A DNA stretch of 64,000 nt from Thalassospira lucentensis (lineage in GTDB: Bacteria > Pseudomonadota > Alphaproteobacteria > Rhodospirillales > Thalassospiraceae). The stretch covers positions 682,001-746,000 of the forward strand of contig NZ_JAATOV010000001.1 of assembly GCF_011806425.1 (NCBI RefSeq). The letters run 5' to 3'. Below the pieces are notes generated by a model. It searched no databases. It worked only from the letters and a program-made list of their open reading frames with translations, and was not told the origin of the DNA. Within the stretch, counting starts at the first letter, position 1, and each line of letters opens with the position of its first letter. This document shows, piece after piece, positions 44,281 through 53,552 of this stretch. Both the position numbers and the translations under genes were made by a program.

Positions 44281-45039
44281 TCAGCCTTGTGGCGCGAACC
44301 CATCGAACATCCCGAAATAGGGTTTCGCTGGTGGGCTGGCATATGCCCCCGCCTTGCTGGTCTGAAGCCCCAGCATCGCCATGGCTTCAACCATCTTAAC
44401 GGCGGCACTGACCCCATCAATCACCGGCACGCCAAGTTCGGACTGCAAGCGATCGGCAATATCGGTCATGCCCGCACAGCCCAAAACAATGGCCTCTGAC
44501 CGGTCTTTGGCCAGGCTGGTTTCCGCCTGCTTTTTCAAGGCCAAATAGGCCGAAGACGCCCCAGATCCTTCAAAATCAAGCGTCCGCACCCCAGCTGCGC
44601 GCACAACACATTGCGACGCTGCCCCGTATTTTTCCACAAGGTGCTCCAACGGTCGCACCGAAACCGACATCGGTGTCACAATCGAAAACCGCGACGCGAC
44701 GGCAGCAGCCATCCGAAGTGCGCCTTCGCACAGCCCCATAACCGGCGCATTGGTTAAACACCGTGCCGCATCAACGCCGGTATCATCAAAGCAGGCCACG
44801 ACATATCCACGGATTGGATCGGCGGCATGACTTGGGTCTGCTTCCAGTTCGCGAATAACCGAAAGCAATCCGACACTGGCAAAGGCCTCGTCATAGTATC
44901 CCTCGATGCTGGCCGGGCCAAAGGATGGATTAAGGGCGATGATTTCGGTTTGTTGCGCGACAATTTTGCCCGCCTGATCGCCGACCTTTTTGGTAAAGCC
45001 CTCAGACAGGTTGGGATTAATCACCGCAATCCTGCTCAT
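44281..45039 (-). CDS. Asp/Glu/hydantoin racemase family protein
   Basis: A 252-residue cofactor-independent racemase of the aspartate/hydantoin/allantoin type. The opening IAVINPNLSEGFTKKV is typical. The two catalytic cysteines are in VVACFDDTGVDA and AIVLGCAGMTDIA. It inverts a carbon between two thiolates, commonly 5-substituted hydantoins or allantoin. It is the last gene of the leftward ABC importer operon (4-nt overlap with the permease), so its substrate is probably the imported compound. Confidence 0.85.
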   Translation of the reverse strand: MSRIAVINPNLSEGFTKKVGDQAGKIVAQQTEIIALNPSFGPASIEGYYDEAFASVGLLSVIRELEADPSHAADPIRGYVVACFDDTGVDAARCLTNAPVMGLCEGALRMAAAVASRFSIVTPMSVSVRPLEHLVEKYGAASQCVVRAAGVRTLDFEGSGASSAYLALKKQAETSLAKDRSEAIVLGCAGMTDIADRLQSELGVPVIDGVSAAVKMVEAMAMLGLQTSKAGAYASPPAKPYFGMFDGFAPQG

Positions 45040-45878
45040 GCCTTTTGTCCTTTGCGCATCCGAAGGATCGCCACCGACCCAAGCGCCAGCGCAATCACCA
45101 GGAACGAGAACCCGGTGGTCACGGTGCCCAGCGCATACAGAACCGGCGTCGTGACATTGGTCGTCATGCCATAAATCTCAAGCGGCAGGGTATTAAGCGC
45201 ACCGGCTGTCATAAGCGTTCGGGCGAACTCGTCATAGGACAGGGTAAAGGAAAACATCGCCACCCCGATCAGGCTGGGGCCCACCATTGGCAAGACAACA
45301 TATTGAATGGTTTGCCAGTTGCTTGCGCCCAGATCACGGGCGGCTTCCTCGTACGACGGATCAAACCGGTTAAACACGGCAAACATGATCAAAAGCCCAA
45401 ACGGGAAGGTCCATGTCAAATGCGCACCAAGGGCCGAGGTAAACCATTGTGGCTGCCATTCGATGATGTTGAAGAGCAAACCAATCCCAAGCGAAATCAG
45501 GATTGATGGCACGATCAAGCTGGCAATCGCCAGATAGAACACAATGCTGTCGCCCTTAAACCGACGGCGGAACGCCAGACCGGCCATGAAAGACACAACA
45601 ACCGTCACCACCATGACAATCAGGCCAAGCTTAAGCGACCTTAAAAACGATCCACCAAAGTCGCCCACCGCCTGTCGTTCAAACAGATTACCAAACCAAT
45701 GGAACGAAAACCCGTTCATCGGGAAGGTCAAACCGCCATTTTCCCCCTGAAAGGACAGAATAAAGATCGTCAGCATCGGTCCGTATAAAAACAGAACAAA
45801 CAGGGCGAAAAACGCAGCGAGGACATAAAAGCTTGTCGGGCGCCGTTCACGTGTTTTGCGTGCATCTGCCATGATCAC
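45036..45878 (-). CDS. ABC importer permease, PotC-like
   Basis: A 280-residue inner-membrane permease with six spans. The binding-protein-dependent transport motif is EEAARDLGASNWQTIQYVVLP, with LGIGLLFNIIEWQPQW before it. It pairs with the permease upstream (4-nt overlap) to form the spermidine/putrescine/opine-type importer. The substrate is not indicated by the sequence. Confidence 0.88.
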   Translation of the reverse strand: MIMADARKTRERRPTSFYVLAAFFALFVLFLYGPMLTIFILSFQGENGGLTFPMNGFSFHWFGNLFERQAVGDFGGSFLRSLKLGLIVMVVTVVVSFMAGLAFRRRFKGDSIVFYLAIASLIVPSILISLGIGLLFNIIEWQPQWFTSALGAHLTWTFPFGLLIMFAVFNRFDPSYEEAARDLGASNWQTIQYVVLPMVGPSLIGVAMFSFTLSYDEFARTLMTAGALNTLPLEIYGMTTNVTTPVLYALGTVTTGFSFLVIALALGSVAILRMRKGQKA

Positions 45879-46732
45879 AGCTCCTTCCGGATATCAACCA
45901 GTCGCAACAACGCGGTTACGATCAACAGAACCGTAATCAAAAGCACCACCGCACTGGCCGCCGCGGCCGGATATTGCAACAGGCCAATTTCGTTGGAAAT
46001 CTGCAAACCAACCGATGCACTTTGCCCGCCACTCATCAAACGAACTGTGATGAAATCCCCCATCACAACCGTGATGACAAAGATCGATCCAATCGCAATG
46101 CCCGGCTTGGACAACGGCACGATCACTGATTTTAAGGTTTCAAATCCGCTGGCGCCCGCATCGCGGGCCGCCTCGATCAAGGAACGGTCAATGCGCATCA
46201 TCGAATTAAAGATCGGCACCACCATAAACAGCGCATAAAGGTGCACATCGGCCAACACGACAGCAAAGTCGGAAAACAGCAAGAATTCAAGCGGCTGATC
46301 GACAATGCCAAGATTGATCAGGGCCGAGTTCAAAAGCCCGTTTCTGCCCAAAAACGGAATCCACGAAATCATGCGGATAATGTTTGATGTCCAAAACGGG
46401 ATGGTACAGACCATGAAAAGCACGATCTGCCAGGTTAAACTGCGCACGTGGAAGGCTAGGAAATAAGCCACTGTAAACCCGATCAACAGGGTAAACAGCC
46501 ACGTCAGAGCCGCATATTTCAATGTATTGAGATAGATGCTCCAGGTCACCGAAGACCCAAGCAAATAGCTGTAATTTTCTAAAATAAAATCAGGCAGAAT
46601 CCGGTACTCGTCATAGTCCCAGAAGCTGACAATCACGATGGTCACCAACGGAATGACAAGAAAGACCGCAAAGATCGCCGCCATTGGCGTGATCAAAAAA
46701 TAGGACGATCGTTTGGACGTATCAGAAGCCAT
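45875..46732 (-). CDS. ABC importer permease, PotB-like
   Basis: A 285-residue permease with six spans and the coupling motif EAARDAGASGFETLKSVIVPL. The N-terminal SYFLITPMAAIFAVFLVIPL is typical of PotB-like subunits. I choose the ATG at 46732, with AGGGA about 8 nt upstream. The frame is open a further 31 codons, but those residues do not resemble a permease. It follows the binding protein by 123 nt. Confidence 0.88.
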   Translation of the reverse strand: MASDTSKRSSYFLITPMAAIFAVFLVIPLVTIVIVSFWDYDEYRILPDFILENYSYLLGSSVTWSIYLNTLKYAALTWLFTLLIGFTVAYFLAFHVRSLTWQIVLFMVCTIPFWTSNIIRMISWIPFLGRNGLLNSALINLGIVDQPLEFLLFSDFAVVLADVHLYALFMVVPIFNSMMRIDRSLIEAARDAGASGFETLKSVIVPLSKPGIAIGSIFVITVVMGDFITVRLMSGGQSASVGLQISNEIGLLQYPAAAASAVVLLITVLLIVTALLRLVDIRKEL

Positions 46733-46855
46733 GGTCTGTCCCTGAATGCCTGCCAGTTTGACGCTAAAATGTGCGGATAAAGTCTGGCATTTGAAATTCA
46801 TAAACCGAATGCCGGGCGCAGCCAAAACCGCGCCCGATCATGATGTTTCGCCCGC

Positions 46856-48172
46856 TTAGGCAGCGATGAATTCGTTCCATTTGCGGATCATGTGCTTGTT
46901 CTCGTCCATGACAGAGTTCCAGCAGGCGACCGAGCCCATGCGCTCTTCATAGGAACCGCCATCGCGGACTGCACCGGCTTTTTCCATAACCTTGCCTTCT
47001 GGGCTCAGGATATCGCCTTCGGCCGCTTCGCCTTCCATCCAGAAGCCCCACTCGTCTTCGGACATGAATTTCTTGGCGGTTTCAGGGGCCGCACTGTAGT
47101 AGCCCTGACGGTTCAGATATGCACCAACCCAGCCTGACAGATACCAATCGATATATTCGTATGCCGCTTCGAGTTCGAGGCCCGAAAGATGCTTGGCAAG
47201 ACCAATGCCGCCACCCCATGCGCGGTAACCTTCTTTAAGCGGCTGGTACTTACATGCGATGCCTTTGGAACGCACGGCGGCCACTGCTGGCGACCACATG
47301 GACTGAATAACCACTTCGCCCGATGCCATCAGATTGACCGACTCATCGAAGCTTTTCCAAAACGCACGGAACTGACCTTCGTTTTTGGCATCGATCATGA
47401 TCGCAATCGTCTTATCGATTTCGTCCTTGGTCATGTTACCTTTATCGCCATAGGTAACTTTACCCATCGCTTCGCAAACCATGGCGGCATCCATAATCCC
47501 GATCGACGGAATGTTTAGGATCGACGCCTTGCCTTTAAAGGCCGGGTCCAGCAAATCGGCCCAGCTATCAATCGGGCGATCAATCAGGTCCGGACGGATG
47601 CCAAGGGTATCGGCGTTATAAATCGTCGGGATCAGGGTCATCCACTGGGTCGGTTCTGACGCGAAATCAACGCTGTCTTTGCCTTCAACGAAACCAACCG
47701 TATGGGGGGCTGTACCCTGCGCGATTTCGGAATCCGGGGTCAGCTTGCCGTCAATGAACAGCTTTGAAATATACTTATAGTTTTTAAGCTTGGTGGTATC
47801 CATCGGCTGCATGGTGCCGGCTGGGAAAACCTTTTTACAAATCCAGTATTCGATATCGGCGATATCAAATGAATTTGGCTGGGTCACCGCACGCTGTGCC
47901 ACCGCATCGGAATCAAGGGCGGTCATCTGCAAGGTAAAGCCAAGGTCTTCTTTGACCTTGTCACCAATGGCGTTGATGTTCGAAACACCCGTGCCGAACT
48001 GGCGCAGCGTCACATTTTTAATGTTCTGCGCCCAGATGGTCGGAAAACCGGTAATCGCACCCGAACCAATCGCAGCACCGGTTGCGACCGCCGCACCCTT
48101 AACGAAACCACGGCGGGATACAGCATTATCGGTTAGAAGATTCTTCGCTGATTTTTTGATGTCGATCGTCAT
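46856..48172 (-). CDS. ABC importer substrate-binding protein, PotD/PotF-like, Tat-exported
   Basis: A 438-residue extracellular solute-binding protein (family 1). The N-terminus has the twin-arginine motif SRRGFVKGAAVATGAAIGSG, so it should be exported folded by Tat. Mature elements include DIADIEYWICKKVFPAGTMQ and KASILNIPSIGIMDAAMVCE. The start is ATG 48172, with AGGAG 8 nt upstream. A GTG three codons earlier also opens the frame. The ligand is unknown; the racemase in the operon suggests a chiral compound, perhaps a hydantoin or ureide. Confidence 0.87.
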   Translation of the reverse strand: MTIDIKKSAKNLLTDNAVSRRGFVKGAAVATGAAIGSGAITGFPTIWAQNIKNVTLRQFGTGVSNINAIGDKVKEDLGFTLQMTALDSDAVAQRAVTQPNSFDIADIEYWICKKVFPAGTMQPMDTTKLKNYKYISKLFIDGKLTPDSEIAQGTAPHTVGFVEGKDSVDFASEPTQWMTLIPTIYNADTLGIRPDLIDRPIDSWADLLDPAFKGKASILNIPSIGIMDAAMVCEAMGKVTYGDKGNMTKDEIDKTIAIMIDAKNEGQFRAFWKSFDESVNLMASGEVVIQSMWSPAVAAVRSKGIACKYQPLKEGYRAWGGGIGLAKHLSGLELEAAYEYIDWYLSGWVGAYLNRQGYYSAAPETAKKFMSEDEWGFWMEGEAAEGDILSPEGKVMEKAGAVRDGGSYEERMGSVACWNSVMDENKHMIRKWNEFIAA

Positions 48173-48211
48173 GTGAAGCACTCCTGATAGTTTGTTTGGT
48201 TTGTTTTTCGT

Positions 48212-49297
48212 TTACGCCAGAACGTGTGCGTGTTCGGGCTTCCAATAGGCGATGAACTTGTCCTGTCGCCTTACAGGCGCCTGCCGAAATTCGCTTTCGG
48301 TCTTCATCAGGGTTATCTCCTTGCCGTCGCTTGTTGTCGCGACGATCCGGACCCACAGGCCGAGATACTCGACCGTGGTAATTTCAACCGGGATTTGCCC
48401 GTTTACGGTGTCTTCCGGGGCATTTTGATCCAGACCGATCAGGTCGGTGCGGATGGTAAATTCAATGTCTTCGCCCGCTTTGCCATCGGCAAAACCCGGC
48501 AGGAAAAAGCTATCGGGCCCCCGCGCAAGCAACGTCCCCGCCGGGCTTGATTGCGACACCTTGCCCTTAAAGATGTTTTGACCGCCCATGAAGTTGGCGA
48601 TGAACCGGGATTTTGGCTGATTAAAGATTTCCTGCGGGCTGCCTTTTTGGCGAATGATCCCGTCTTCCATCACCACCACCATGTCCGAAAGGGCCAATGC
48701 CTCATCCTGGGCGTGGGTGACATGGACAAAGGTAATGCCAAGTTCCTGCTGCAGGCGGCGCAACTCATCACGCATCCGGGCGCGCAAAAACGGATCAAGC
48801 GCCGAAAGCGGCTCATCAAGCAAAAGAACCGACGGTTCGGTAATCAATGAACGTGCCAGTGCAATACGCTGTTGCTGCCCACCGGAAAGCTGATCGGGTT
48901 TTCGATCCGCAAAGGTTTCCATTTGAACACGCGCCAGCATTTCCTTGGCCCGTTCGGCGCGCTCGGACGCCGAAACGCCTTGCATCTTAAGGCCAAACGC
49001 AACGTTCTCGGCACAGGTCATGTGTGGGAAAAGCGCGTAATTCTGGAACATCATTGCCGTGCCACGTTTGACCGGTGGCAATTCGGTGACGTTGCGATCC
49101 CCGATCAAAAGATCGCCTTCGCTGATCACTTCATGACCGGCAATCATGCGCAATGTTGTTGATTTTCCACAGCCCGACGGACCAATCAAACAGCAATACG
49201 CCCCTGCCGGAATTTGCAGATCAATCGATTTGACTGCGTGTGTGCTGCCGTAAAACTTACTGACAGCAATCAATTCAATCGCTCCGTTGCCCTTCAT
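48212..49297 (-). CDS. ABC importer ATP-binding protein, PotA-like
   Basis: A 361-residue ATPase with Walker A GPSGCGKST, signature LSGGQQQRIALARSL, Walker B VLLLDEPLSALD and a C-terminal TOBE-like domain (about 275-355). The frame extends 12 codons upstream, but GGTGGA precedes ATG 49297. It is the first gene of the leftward importer operon (ATPase, binding protein, two permeases, racemase). Confidence 0.9.
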   Translation of the reverse strand: MKGNGAIELIAVSKFYGSTHAVKSIDLQIPAGAYCCLIGPSGCGKSTTLRMIAGHEVISEGDLLIGDRNVTELPPVKRGTAMMFQNYALFPHMTCAENVAFGLKMQGVSASERAERAKEMLARVQMETFADRKPDQLSGGQQQRIALARSLITEPSVLLLDEPLSALDPFLRARMRDELRRLQQELGITFVHVTHAQDEALALSDMVVVMEDGIIRQKGSPQEIFNQPKSRFIANFMGGQNIFKGKVSQSSPAGTLLARGPDSFFLPGFADGKAGEDIEFTIRTDLIGLDQNAPEDTVNGQIPVEITTVEYLGLWVRIVATTSDGKEITLMKTESEFRQAPVRRQDKFIAYWKPEHAHVLA

Positions 49298-49623
49298 CCG
49301 TCCACCCGTCGCTGCATGCAAAATTGTTAACAATATTATTCGGGATTGCAGGCAAGATACGTGCCACTTGGCTTTATTGGCTGTTTCATGCGGGATTCGA
49401 TAGATTTAAGCCTCAAGACCTCGGAATTGCACCAGATACGTTGCCCGTTTTCGGACCATCATTTGGCTATTTTTTACGCACATTGGTTTATTTGTTCATT
49501 ACTCAGGCAATTTTGCGGTGAGGCGGAAACAGTTTCCTTTGATTTTTTATTGTCCAAATCGTCAACAATTTTGTAGAAATATATTCGGAAGTATGAACTC
49601 AAACGGCGGAAAGAATCGTCACG
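49298..49623. promoter_or_regulatory. Divergent control region between the ABC importer and its GntR regulator
   Basis: 326 bp with no gene. It contains a perfect 12-bp palindrome ATTGTTAACAAT (49323-49334), 26 nt before the ATPase start. A second ACAATTTTGT palindrome-like stretch is near 49565, upstream of the GntR gene. Both carry TTGT/ACAA half-sites compatible with a FadR-type regulator. Assignment is tentative. Confidence 0.4.
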
Positions 49624-50355
49624 ATGGCCAAGGCCGAGCAAACAGGCCCCTATAAGGGCAGCGAAAAACTGCGCCCAGAGGAAATGATCTATCAGGAAAT
49701 GCTCGACGCGATCCTTGATCGCCGGTTGGAACCGGGCATGAAACTGGTCGAAGAAGATCTGGCTAAGACGTTTGGCGTCAGCCGCGCGCGCATTCGCGCC
49801 ACCTTCCTTCAGCTTGCACACGACAAACTGATCAACCTGATCCCCAATCGCGGTGCCTTCATTGCCGAACCGACCATCAACGAAGCCATCGAAGTCTTTT
49901 CGGCCCGGCGCATGATCGAAGACGGTGTGGCACGCAAAGTCGCAACCAGCATGACGCCCGAACGCGCCAAACAAATCAAAAGCCATCTGGCCCGCGAACA
50001 CGCCGCCCATCATGACGGCGACCACAGAACCGCGATCATTCTATCGGGTGAATTCCACCTTCTTCTCGCACGGCTCACCGGCAACCTCGTGATCGAGGAA
50101 TTCCTAGAACGGCTTATTCTGCGCACCTCGCTGATCATTGCGATGTATGAAAGCCCGCAACCGGTTGATTGCTCCCACAGCGAACATGACCAGTTGCTTG
50201 ATGCCCTGCTCAGCGGGGATCCCGATGTGGCGGCGGCGGAAATGTCCCGTCACCTTGATGCCATCCGCGATCGTCTGCAGCTTCAGCGCCCCAAACCGGG
50301 GAAAACTGACTTTGCCAGCATCTTTGGCCGCACCCCGACCTCAGAAGCCAGCTAA
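49624..50355 (+). CDS. GntR-family (FCD) transcriptional regulator
   Basis: A 243-residue regulator. The HTH has KLVEEDLAKTFGVSRARIRA and LAHDKLINLIPNRGAFIAEP. The FCD domain (about 85-225) contains the metal-ligand pattern LAREHAAHHDGD, FHLLLARLTGN, EHDQLLDALL and MSRHLDAIRDRL. It is divergent from the ABC importer/racemase operon, which it likely represses until an imported acid binds (inference). Confidence 0.88.
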   Translation: MAKAEQTGPYKGSEKLRPEEMIYQEMLDAILDRRLEPGMKLVEEDLAKTFGVSRARIRATFLQLAHDKLINLIPNRGAFIAEPTINEAIEVFSARRMIEDGVARKVATSMTPERAKQIKSHLAREHAAHHDGDHRTAIILSGEFHLLLARLTGNLVIEEFLERLILRTSLIIAMYESPQPVDCSHSEHDQLLDALLSGDPDVAAAEMSRHLDAIRDRLQLQRPKPGKTDFASIFGRTPTSEAS

Positions 50356-50744
50356 GCCACCACAAAACCACCCCCACAGCTCATTCTTCTGATCATTGGC
50401 CGCGCCATGGCCCGCGCCGCCGCCAAATGAATTGGCATAGACATCTGTCCACGACCAAACCCCGCTGACGACGATAGGCGCAGCCATCCGCTAAGCTTGC
50501 GTCCCAAAGCGGCCAATCCAGTATGGGGCTGCCCCGTCAATCCCGACGCCGCCAAACACCCCATCGTGGTATTTAGGAACATCCCCCACCACCAGCCGTT
50601 GAATCACAAAGGTTCCTATTTGATGTTCGGCTCGTAACGATCCGCGGCAAAGAACGAACCATGCGGGTTTGGACCCGTCGCCGCATAATTATCATATTGT
50701 ATGATGTTTACATCCCAGCGCCGAGAACCTAAGCTGCGCCCAGT
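50344..50744 (-). pseudogene. Possible decayed gene between the GntR and aldehyde dehydrogenase genes
   Basis: This otherwise gene-free stretch (50356-50854) reads on the minus strand as protein-like fragments in two frames. Frame one, 50744-50619, ends FFAADRYEPNIK and contains RRWDVNIIQYDNYAATG. Frame two, 50688-50344, is broken once by TAG at 50491-50493 and contains QRLVVGDVPKYHDGVFGG before it and VVSGVWSWTDVYANSF after it. No family was recognised. Composition bias could mimic coding, so this is tentative. Confidence 0.3.
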
Positions 50745-50854
50745 TTAAAAACACTGCGCCCTTTGGACCGCCACGATGCATGGCATGTTTTGCGGTTCAG
50801 ACGTGATTGCGCGGAATACATCAGGTTACAGGACTTAACCCACAGGAGACCGAT

Positions 50855-52432
50855 ATGCTTAGTGGACAGCATTATATTGCAGGCGAATGGCTTAACGGCC
50901 CGGACGTTTTTCAGGCCGACAATCCGTCAACCGGCAACAAACTGCCAACCAAATTCCAGCACGGCACCGAAGAACTGGTCGATCAGGCCGTTCAGGCCGC
51001 ACAAAGCTGTGCCGAAGAATTCGCTGCGATGCTGCCGGCAAAACGCGCTGAATTTCTGCGCGCGATTGCTGATGAAATTGACGCACGCGGCGATGACATC
51101 ACCGAAATCGGAACGCTTGAATCCGCCCTGCCTGCTGCACGCCTGACCGGCGAGCGCGGCCGTACGGTTGGCCAGCTGCGTTTCTTTGCCGATTGGATCG
51201 AAGAAGGTTCATGGTTCGAAGCCCGTATTGAAACCGCACAGCCAGATCGCGAACCGCTGCCAAAACCTGATCTGCGTGTGATGAACAAGGCGCTTGGTCC
51301 GGTTGGCGTGTTTGGCGCATCCAACTTCCCGCTGGCCTTTTCGACTGCTGGCGGTGACACCGCATCGGCATTGGCTGCGGGTTGCCCGGTTGTGTTCAAG
51401 GGCCACGCAGCCCATCCTGGAACCTCGGAACTTGTTGCCAAGGCCATCGAAGCAGCGATTGCCAAAACCGGCATGCCAAAAGGCGTCTTTAGCTTGATAC
51501 ATGGCGGCACACGCAAAGTCGGCCAGGCACTGGTTGCCCATCCGCTGATTAAGGCGGTTGGCTTTACCGGTTCGACCGGTGGCGGCCGTGCGCTGTTTGA
51601 TATTGCGGTATCACGCCCGGAACCGATCCCGTTCTATGGCGAACTTGGCTCAAACAACCCGGTCTTCCTTCTGCCCAAAGCCATGGGCGAAAAAGCCCGC
51701 GAAATCGCCAAGGGCTGGGTCGGGTCGCTGACCATGGGTGTTGGCCAGTTCTGTACCAACCCGGGCCTTTTGATCGCGGTTAAAGGTTCGGATCTTGACG
51801 CCTTCGTCGATAAGGCCGCATCCGAACTGGGTCAGATTGATGGTGCCACCATGCTGACCGACCGCGTTTCAAGTGCCTATCATGATGTCACCGACACCAT
51901 GAGCAAACATGGCAAAGTGACCTGTGAACTCAAACGCCGCGATTCTGATGGCAAGTTCGAAGGCAGCCCGGCGATCTTCCGCACCACGGCAGCTGATTGG
52001 AAAGCCAACCCGGAACTGGCCGAAGAAATGTTTGGCCCGGCTGGCATCATCGTCGAGTGTGACAGCGTTGATGAAATGATCGAGCTGTCATCGACCCTGA
52101 TCGGTCAGTTGACCGCAACCGTTCATATGGTTGATGGCGATTCGGATGTTGCAGGCAAACTGCGCCCGGCATTGGAAAAATGTGCGGGTCGTATCTTGAT
52201 CAATGGTTGGCCGACCGGTGTCGAAGTTTGCCATTCCATGGTTCACGGTGGCCCATACCCGGCAAGCACGGATTCACGCTCAACCTCGGTCGGGTCGCTT
52301 GCGATCAAACGCTTTATCCGTCCGGTGTCTTATCAGTCTTTCCCGGATGCGCTGCTTCCAGCCGCCATTCAGGATTCCAACCCGCTGAACATTCCGCGTT
52401 TGGTCAACGGTAAGTGGCAGATGCCAAGCTAA
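50855..52432 (+). CDS. NADP-type aldehyde dehydrogenase, alpha-ketoglutaric semialdehyde dehydrogenase-like
   Basis: A 525-residue aldehyde dehydrogenase of the KGSADH type, which oxidises 2,5-dioxopentanoate to 2-oxoglutarate at the end of pentose, glucarate or hydroxyproline breakdown. Motifs are NFPLAFSTAGGDTASALAAG, the glutamate in FYGELGSNNPVF and the nucleophile in MGVGQFCTNPGL. The frame opens 16 codons upstream, but AGGAGA fixes the ATG at 50855. It stands alone with a terminator behind it. Its pathway partners are not in the window. Confidence 0.88.
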   Translation: MLSGQHYIAGEWLNGPDVFQADNPSTGNKLPTKFQHGTEELVDQAVQAAQSCAEEFAAMLPAKRAEFLRAIADEIDARGDDITEIGTLESALPAARLTGERGRTVGQLRFFADWIEEGSWFEARIETAQPDREPLPKPDLRVMNKALGPVGVFGASNFPLAFSTAGGDTASALAAGCPVVFKGHAAHPGTSELVAKAIEAAIAKTGMPKGVFSLIHGGTRKVGQALVAHPLIKAVGFTGSTGGGRALFDIAVSRPEPIPFYGELGSNNPVFLLPKAMGEKAREIAKGWVGSLTMGVGQFCTNPGLLIAVKGSDLDAFVDKAASELGQIDGATMLTDRVSSAYHDVTDTMSKHGKVTCELKRRDSDGKFEGSPAIFRTTAADWKANPELAEEMFGPAGIIVECDSVDEMIELSSTLIGQLTATVHMVDGDSDVAGKLRPALEKCAGRILINGWPTGVEVCHSMVHGGPYPASTDSRSTSVGSLAIKRFIRPVSYQSFPDALLPAAIQDSNPLNIPRLVNGKWQMPS

Positions 52433-52460
52433 GCCAATAACGGCAAATCATCCGACATGT

Positions 52461-52491
52461 AAAAGGCGCGGCCATTTGGTCGCGCCTTTTT
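52461..52491 (+). terminator. Rho-independent terminator after the aldehyde dehydrogenase gene
   Basis: The 10-bp arms AAAAGGCGCG (52461-52470) and CGCGCCTTTT (52481-52490) are followed by further T. Because it is symmetric it may also serve the leftward side. Confidence 0.85.
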
Positions 52492-52520
52492 GTATGAGGA
52501 TTACTTTAACCTAAGCATTA

Positions 52521-52985
52521 TCAGGCATCACGCGGCACACCGTTTGGGTCATCACTGCCGCGTTGATACTTAAAGGTGCCGGTCGCAGTTCCGATCACAT
52601 CACCGTCGGCGTTATAGGCTGTGGCCTGCGTAAAGACGACCTTGCGCCCACCACCTTGTTTCTTGCCAACCACCCGCACAGTGCCATCTTTGCCCATGCC
52701 CACGAAATTGGTGGTCAGGGTCAGTGTGACCGACCTTCGAACGTTTCCGGGCACCGCACAGTAACAAACGGCATACCCCGACACCGTATCCATTAATGTC
52801 GCCAACACCCCGCCGTGCAAAATCCCCGCGCGGTTTCGGTGATGATCCTGAATGTCGAGTTCCATAACAGCATGGTTTTCCGCCCATTCCACCAAACGAT
52901 ATCCAAGGTGGTCCTGCAAGCCACTGCCATGGGCCTGCTCGTAAGCAAGATTATCATCCATATCGTCGGTATTCAGTGCGGTCAT
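52521..52985 (-). CDS. PaaI-type hotdog thioesterase
   Basis: A 154-residue hotdog-fold protein. The central helix motif RAGILHGGVLATLMDTVSGYAV is the PaaI/YdiI signature, with the HGG turn and the catalytic acid in LMDT. The C-terminal strand TATGTFKYQRG completes the fold. It probably hydrolyses aryl- or acyl-CoA thioesters in the cytoplasm. It is a single gene transcribed leftward, converging with the aldehyde dehydrogenase. Confidence 0.85.
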   Translation of the reverse strand: MTALNTDDMDDNLAYEQAHGSGLQDHLGYRLVEWAENHAVMELDIQDHHRNRAGILHGGVLATLMDTVSGYAVCYCAVPGNVRRSVTLTLTTNFVGMGKDGTVRVVGKKQGGGRKVVFTQATAYNADGDVIGTATGTFKYQRGSDDPNGVPRDA

Positions 52986-53283
52986 GTGCGCGACCTTTGC
53001 CGTGAAAATTTATCGATCTATAGCAGATATTCATCCCATGGGTGAAACGCATCTGTGCTGTGTAAAACACCCTTAATAGGCTGCCATGATCGGCAACAAA
53101 ACCCTGGATTACATCAAAGCGCGCGGCAGCCAGGACCGAAATGAGATAAACAAATCAAAACCTTATGCCTATCGTTCTCCAAACAAGAACGGGTGAGCGG
53201 TGAAACGAGAATAGTCGTGCTGACAGGTGTTTGGTATCCCTTAGATCACCGAAGAGACAGAGAAAGCCGTAAAGGAAAACATC
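52986..53283. other. Gap between thioesterase and small gene
   Basis: About 300 bp with no gene or repeat that I can support. It must carry the leftward promoter of the thioesterase and the rightward promoter of the small gene. No clear boxes were identified. Confidence 0.35.
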
Positions 53284-53460
53284 ATGTCCACGATTGCATA
53301 CAAAGACAGCACCACCATCGAACGTGACGTCCGCGCTGGCTGGTTCACCAGTTTCGTAAATGCACTTCAGGTTGCCATCATCATGAAGGCATCCAGCGCA
53401 AAAAATCATGCCGAACTGACGGCAGACTGGAACAAAGCCTGGCACCAGGTCGAGGGCTAA
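53284..53460 (+). CDS. Small uncharacterised 58-residue protein
   Basis: ATG at 53284 with AAGGA 8 nt upstream opens a 58-residue frame ending in TAA at 53460. The protein starts MSTIAYKDSTTIERDVRAGW and ends TADWNKAWHQVEG. A moderately hydrophobic middle (FVNALQVAIIMKASS) could be an amphipathic helix. No cysteines, no signal peptide. A hairpin follows at 53481. It is short enough to be missed by length-filtered gene calling. I do not recognise the family. Confidence 0.6.
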   Translation: MSTIAYKDSTTIERDVRAGWFTSFVNALQVAIIMKASSAKNHAELTADWNKAWHQVEG

Positions 53461-53480
53461 TTCGCCCTCACCCGGCCAGC

Positions 53481-53508
53481 CGGTTCTCGCACGTGATCGC
53501 AAGAACCG
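53481..53508 (+). other. Hairpin downstream of the small gene
   Basis: CGGTTCTCGC (53481-53490) and GCAAGAACCG (53499-53508) pair over 10 bp with one mismatch and an 8-nt loop. No T-run follows directly. A second short stem AAAGCG/CGCTTT lies at 53511-53527, ending in TTTT, so together they may act as a terminator. Confidence 0.45.
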
Positions 53509-53552
53509 TTAAAGCGCTTGACGCTTTTGGTTGAACCACCGAAAACGGTTCT

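Noticed and set aside
50352-50582. 76-residue minus-strand open frame
   Set aside because: Its translation is less protein-like than the neighbouring frame and it has no ribosome site. I instead list the region as a possible relic.
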